Positions 35,606-38,869 of a stretch of 38,869 nt of DNA are shown in pieces. The notes under the pieces were generated by a model. The model did not search any database and had not been told where the DNA came from. It was given only the letters and a program-made list of their open reading frames with translations. The position numbers were made by a program, and so were the translations under genes. How positions within the stretch are numbered: the first letter of the stretch is position 1; every line of letters starts with the position of its first letter. Source of the stretch: Spirochaetaceae bacterium (GTDB lineage: Bacteria; Spirochaetota; Spirochaetia; DSM-27196; PWMO01); assembly GCA_007693325.1 (NCBI GenBank), contig REDW01000099.1, positions 1-38,869 of the forward strand, written 5' to 3'.

Positions 35606-36706
35606 ATGTCCACCCATGTAGCACCGTTCCAGCCATCTGTCCCATACGATGCTCTGCCACCACTGCCTCCGCCCGCGCATGTGACTGACTCGGTGCCCGT
35701 TCTACGCCGAGAAGCAGATGCTCGGCAAGCGCTGGCCGAGCTTAAGGGCATGGCAAACATCATACCGAATCAGGCGATTCTGATAAACGCGATAGCCCTT
35801 CGCGAGGCGAAGGACAGTTCCGAGATCGAGAACATCGTGACGACGCAGGAGAGGCTGTATCGCGCGTTAGCCGCCGGCTCGTCCGCTGCAGCGGACGCAT
35901 CAACCAAAGAAGTCATGCAATACCGGTCGGCGCTACGCATCGGCGAGGCTCTGATTCGGGAGCACGGCTTCCTTTCGGTCAATCACATCATCAAGATCCA
36001 GACGGAAATCGTTGGCAATGATGCCGGACTCCGTGCGACGCCCGGAACGGCTCTTGTGGACGACCGCACCGGAGAGGTCGTGTACACGCCTCCGCACAAT
36101 CCCGCTGTCATTCGACAGCTATTGTCGAATTTCGCCGACTTCTACAACGGCGCGGCGACCAGTCTCGCCGACATGGCCATCCTCCACTATCAATTCGAGA
36201 CCATTCACCCGTTCCTGGATGGCAACGGTCGCACTGGACGTATTCTGAACGTGCTGTACCTCATACTGAAGGGCTTTCTTGACATCCCCATTCTTTACCC
36301 AAGCTCCTACATCATTGCACACAAACACGATTACTACCGCTATCTGAGAGGGGTAACCGCGTCCGGCGAATGGGAGCAGTGGATTCTGTTCATGCTGGAC
36401 GCTATTGTGGCCACATCCGTGGACACCATCGAAAGGGTCCGCGAGATACGTGCAGAACTTGACCGAACCGTTGACGAAGTGAGAGCAGCGCTGCCACGCA
36501 TCTACACCAGGAAGCTCGTCGAAACGCTCTTTGTACACCCATACTCCAAGATCGAGTTCCTGGTGGACGCCGTGGGCGTAGAACGCAAAGCCGCATCTCG
36601 ATATCTGCAGGCGCTGGAAGAACTCGGTCTTCTTGAGAGTCAGCAGGTCGGGAGAGAGAAGCTCTACATCAACGTCCGCCTGATGAAGATCCTCTCCTCG
36701 GAATGA
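35606..36706 (+). CDS. Fic domain protein AMP-transferase, class II, with winged-helix C-terminus
   Basis: This is a 366-residue Fic (FIDO) enzyme, the family that transfers AMP from ATP to hydroxyl groups of target proteins. The catalytic motif HPFLDGNGR is at residues 201-209. The inhibitory helix motif S71-xxx-E75-N76 lies N-terminal to it, so this is class II, held off until the Glu is displaced. A C-terminal winged helix (about 300-366, with LVDAVGVERKAASRYLQALEELG) may bind DNA. ATG 35606 is chosen because the promoter starts just before it; an in-frame ATG at 35564 lies within the operator. Not part of a two-gene toxin-antitoxin pair. Target unknown. Confidence 0.88.
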   Translation: MSTHVAPFQPSVPYDALPPLPPPAHVTDSVPVLRREADARQALAELKGMANIIPNQAILINAIALREAKDSSEIENIVTTQERLYRALAAGSSAAADASTKEVMQYRSALRIGEALIREHGFLSVNHIIKIQTEIVGNDAGLRATPGTALVDDRTGEVVYTPPHNPAVIRQLLSNFADFYNGAATSLADMAILHYQFETIHPFLDGNGRTGRILNVLYLILKGFLDIPILYPSSYIIAHKHDYYRYLRGVTASGEWEQWILFMLDAIVATSVDTIERVREIRAELDRTVDEVRAALPRIYTRKLVETLFVHPYSKIEFLVDAVGVERKAASRYLQALEELGLLESQQVGREKLYINVRLMKILSSE

Positions 36707-36769
36707 TAAGCTGCGTCGGATGCCGGGGTGACGTCTTTAACGCCGCCGCGCGGATAGTCTTCCTTCCAG

Positions 36770-36797
36770 CCGCAAGCCCCGGCGGCGGGGCTTGCGG
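36770..36797. terminator. Strong hairpin between convergent fic and the surface-protein gene
   Basis: Perfect 12-bp inverted repeat CCGCAAGCCCCG (36770-36781) and CGGGGCTTGCGG (36786-36797) with a GCGG loop. No T-tract on either side. It is the only sizeable hairpin between convergent genes and probably stops or stabilises both transcripts; a REP-like element is an alternative. Confidence 0.5.
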
Positions 36798-36835
36798 ATC
36801 TGTTGGCGCACAGCAACGCTGCAAACCGAGCGCTG

Positions 36836-38869
36836 TCACTCTTCCGGGAGGGTTTCCGGAAGATAGACGGCGCGGCGAAGCTTTCCATCAGTAGTCGTGT
36901 AGATCATGTTGACGCGGCTGGCGCCGTCTATGACGGTTGCAGTCGAGTTTGAATTATTGTTGATATCGTACAACGCGCTTTCGGCGATAGTTGCCGTCAC
37001 AAAGCTTCCGTTACTCAGTCGGGCGTACTTCGGCTTGAGCGCGCTGAAGCTCGCGTAGGTGATGTGCGGGCTGTTGTCGGCGTCAAGCGCGATAGACGAG
37101 AACCAGCCCGTGATGCCCTGCGAGTCTACAATCTGCGTGTCGAACGCCGCGGTCGGACCGGTCGCCTCCGCGTACATCAGGTTGCCGCTGTCGCCGTTGT
37201 AGTACGAGACGTGGATGCCGCCTGTCGCGTCGATCGCAATGCCGTTGCCGAACGTTCCTGCCGCGTCGGCATCGACGGTTCGTGGCGCGGCCCACGTCCC
37301 AGCTTCGGTCCTGTACGAGTAGCGAAGGCTGTTCATCGTCGCGTCGTGATAGACCACGTGCGGACGGTCGCTCGAGTCGACGGTGATCGCGACCCACATG
37401 CCGGCGTCGCTCCCGGCGCCGTCGACCACGATTCCGGCGGTCGGTGGCGGATCGGCTGCTCCGCCCCACTGGCGGTGTCTGAGCTCACCACCGTCGTAGT
37501 AGGCGATATGGGCCACCCCAGCGGAATCAACCGCGATGTCGTGGTAGGTAGCGGTGGCGGAGAGCGTTTCGGTGACGATGGGGTCAACGCCGGCGAAGTC
37601 GTCGGTGGTCGACCTGATTACGAGCCCGTCGCGTGAGCGGGTGACGAAGACCAGATCAGATCCATCGTGTGCCGCGACGCGGGTGTAGGCGAACCTGGCA
37701 CCCCCGGCGGTCTCGAGTTGTCTGCGAGTCATGCCGTCATGGAAGTAGACATACCGGTCGTTCTGTTGCTGACCTGCGTACGCGTAGATGAGCTTCCCGG
37801 CGCTCCCGTTGTCATGCCAGACCGCGTCCGGGTACACCGGCGATCTATCGTCGGCCACCGTCGTCAGATGGAACAGATCCATCTTGACCGGGTCCTGTTC
37901 GGCATTCGACACGCCGTTGAACGTCACAACTACCGGACCGGAACTCAGACCACCCACGGGCGGGAACGTTGCAGGAAGGGTAAACGATACGCTATTCGAC
38001 GACGCCGCGGCGATCGCCGCGACCGGGCCGCCATTAACGGTGACTGCCGGCGGCGCTCCCGCTCGCCCCAGGTTGTTCCCGCTGATCGTGATTCCCGTCT
38101 CACCGAGGTACGCGCTCGGGCGGCTGACAGACGTGATGAACGGTCGTACGTCGACCTCCAGCCTGTCCTCCGCCGTGTTGCCCGCGGCGTCGGTCACGAC
38201 CGTGCGCACGACGATTTCGTCTTTGGCGATGACCGGCTGGCCGCCGCTGGTCGGCAGGGACTGAGTGTCCCAGTCGGCCTCGTAGAACGCAGATCCGCTG
38301 ACCGGCAGTGGCTGGTCGTCGACCGTCACGACTACGCTTGCAACCTCGGATTCCCCATCACCAGCGGTACCCGTTACCGAAACCGTCCCGTGGAAATAGT
38401 CGGTGCCGCTTCCGTCGAGCAGGCTTACCACCGGCCCAGTCACTTCAGGATCCGTATTGTCCACTTCCACCACGATCGAGATCGTGTTGGTCGCTTCGAC
38501 AGCGTCGGTGACCTTCAGGTAGAGTATGTGCTGGCCTTCGGGCAGACCGCCGTCGGGCAGGTTCGGGAGATCGAACTCCCACTCCCACTCCGGCGCAGCG
38601 AGAGCTGAGATGGTCGCCGGAGCCCAGGTCGCGTTGTCGGTGCTGAGCTCTACCGACTTGATCCCCAGCGAGCCCGTTGCCAACCCGCGGATCACACCCT
38701 CGCCGTTGATGAATCGCCCCGGAAAGAGGGGTCGGTTCTGAAAGGCAGTGTTCGTCGGGTGATCGTATTCGGTGAAGATGCCGGCCGGTGCGGTTGGATC
38801 CTGTGTGACGACTATTTCTCTCGTATAGGTGTTCCCCGCCATGTCGGTTGCAGTGATGGCGATCCTGAT
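36836..38869 (-). CDS. Large extracellular protein with Ig-like, IPT/TIG and beta-propeller repeats (5' partial)
   Basis: The frame is open through the right edge of the window, so the start lies outside; the visible 677 or so residues are the C-terminal part. Ig-like domains come first (TATDMAGNTYTREI, with VTDAAGNTAEDRL later), then an IPT/TIG domain (SRPSAYLGETGITISGNNLG). Then about seven repeats of 40-50 residues with the pattern D(S/A)xGxxHIxYYD...LxY, probably one beta-propeller. Such proteins are secreted or surface-bound and bind sugars or partners. No sorting signal is seen at the C-terminus. Codon choice (many GTC, CGT, TCG) looks unlike the neighbouring genes, hinting at transfer. 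Confidence 0.7.
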   Translation of the reverse strand: MRIAITATDMAGNTYTREIVVTQDPTAPAGIFTEYDHPTNTAFQNRPLFPGRFINGEGVIRGLATGSLGIKSVELSTDNATWAPATISALAAPEWEWEFDLPNLPDGGLPEGQHILYLKVTDAVEATNTISIVVEVDNTDPEVTGPVVSLLDGSGTDYFHGTVSVTGTAGDGESEVASVVVTVDDQPLPVSGSAFYEADWDTQSLPTSGGQPVIAKDEIVVRTVVTDAAGNTAEDRLEVDVRPFITSVSRPSAYLGETGITISGNNLGRAGAPPAVTVNGGPVAAIAAASSNSVSFTLPATFPPVGGLSSGPVVVTFNGVSNAEQDPVKMDLFHLTTVADDRSPVYPDAVWHDNGSAGKLIYAYAGQQQNDRYVYFHDGMTRRQLETAGGARFAYTRVAAHDGSDLVFVTRSRDGLVIRSTTDDFAGVDPIVTETLSATATYHDIAVDSAGVAHIAYYDGGELRHRQWGGAADPPPTAGIVVDGAGSDAGMWVAITVDSSDRPHVVYHDATMNSLRYSYRTEAGTWAAPRTVDADAAGTFGNGIAIDATGGIHVSYYNGDSGNLMYAEATGPTAAFDTQIVDSQGITGWFSSIALDADNSPHITYASFSALKPKYARLSNGSFVTATIAESALYDINNNSNSTATVIDGASRVNMIYTTTDGKLRRAVYLPETLPEE

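Noticed and set aside
35144-35680. Several short open frames around vapB and the fic promoter
   Set aside because: No ribosome sites, no family motifs, and both strands are open by chance.
37667-38608. Open frame of 313 codons on the plus strand opposite the Ig/propeller protein
   Set aside because: Arg-rich, without motifs, fully antisense to a repeat protein whose repeats are clear.

Overview
The window is GC-rich bacterial chromosome, densely packed with co-directional operons, many 4-base ATGA/GTGA start-stop overlaps and almost no space between convergent genes. There is no rRNA, tRNA, CRISPR array, integrase or complete insertion sequence. The mix of genes suggests a Gram-negative-type bacterium, possibly a member of the Spirochaetota: a large PPDK_N-like protein, a DUF4168 protein, a ferredoxin with a C-terminal cysteine-rich extension, a tandem UvrA, a GT4 glycogen synthase and an Mrp module. 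That assignment is inference from gene content; nothing here proves it.

Layout. 1-874: azlC (cut by the window edge) and azlD, a branched-chain amino-acid exporter, ending in a small intrinsic terminator. 947-2763: PHP phosphatase (HisJ type) and an FAD-dependent oxidoreductase. 2776-4530 (minus): a ferric-reductase-like membrane protein and a squalene/phytoene synthase. 4653-10939: a membrane protein, then a 1855-residue double UvrA that has no ATG, GTG or TTG start. 11065-12363: a multicopper oxidase with an N-terminal CuA-like cupredoxin domain. 12374-18581 (minus): a nine-gene operon, fkbM plus a complete Mrp/Mbh-type cation-proton antiporter module in the order E-F-G-(MbhD)-(MbhE+B)-C-D-(extra NuoL/N). 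18681-21142: lrgAB and gdhA. 21127-23745 (minus): a large PEP/pyruvate-binding-domain protein. 23809-25481: a DUF2784-like protein and GT4 glycogen synthase. 25491-29897 (minus): phoR, phoB, phoU, fabF. 30042-31539: an AraC regulator and an unusual ferredoxin. 31554-33361: a DUF4168 protein and, divergently, a PQQ-type sugar dehydrogenase. 33399-36706: an accessory patch with a split permease, an RND pump remnant, a vapBC pair whose toxin is broken, and a Fic AMP-transferase. 36836 to the end (minus): the C-terminal part of a large secreted Ig/IPT/beta-propeller protein.

How the parts fit. Several modules serve the membrane and ion balance (Mrp, AzlCD, LrgAB, ferric-reductase-like protein) or central metabolism (GdhA, GlgA, FabF, PhoU-PhoB-PhoR). 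The 33.4-36.7 kb stretch, with two pseudogenes and two toxin-type genes, is the only part that looks like accessory DNA.

The most striking cross-cutting feature is regulatory. Many first genes have a sigma70-like -10 box whose predicted +1 falls on or within a few bases of the start codon, with no Shine-Dalgarno sequence, while internal operon genes have one. This suggests widespread leaderless mRNAs. Other items worth a second look are the start-codon-less tandem UvrA with a hairpin at its 5' end, the Mbh-like layout of the antiporter operon, and the Met-to-Gln change in the CuA-like site of the multicopper oxidase.
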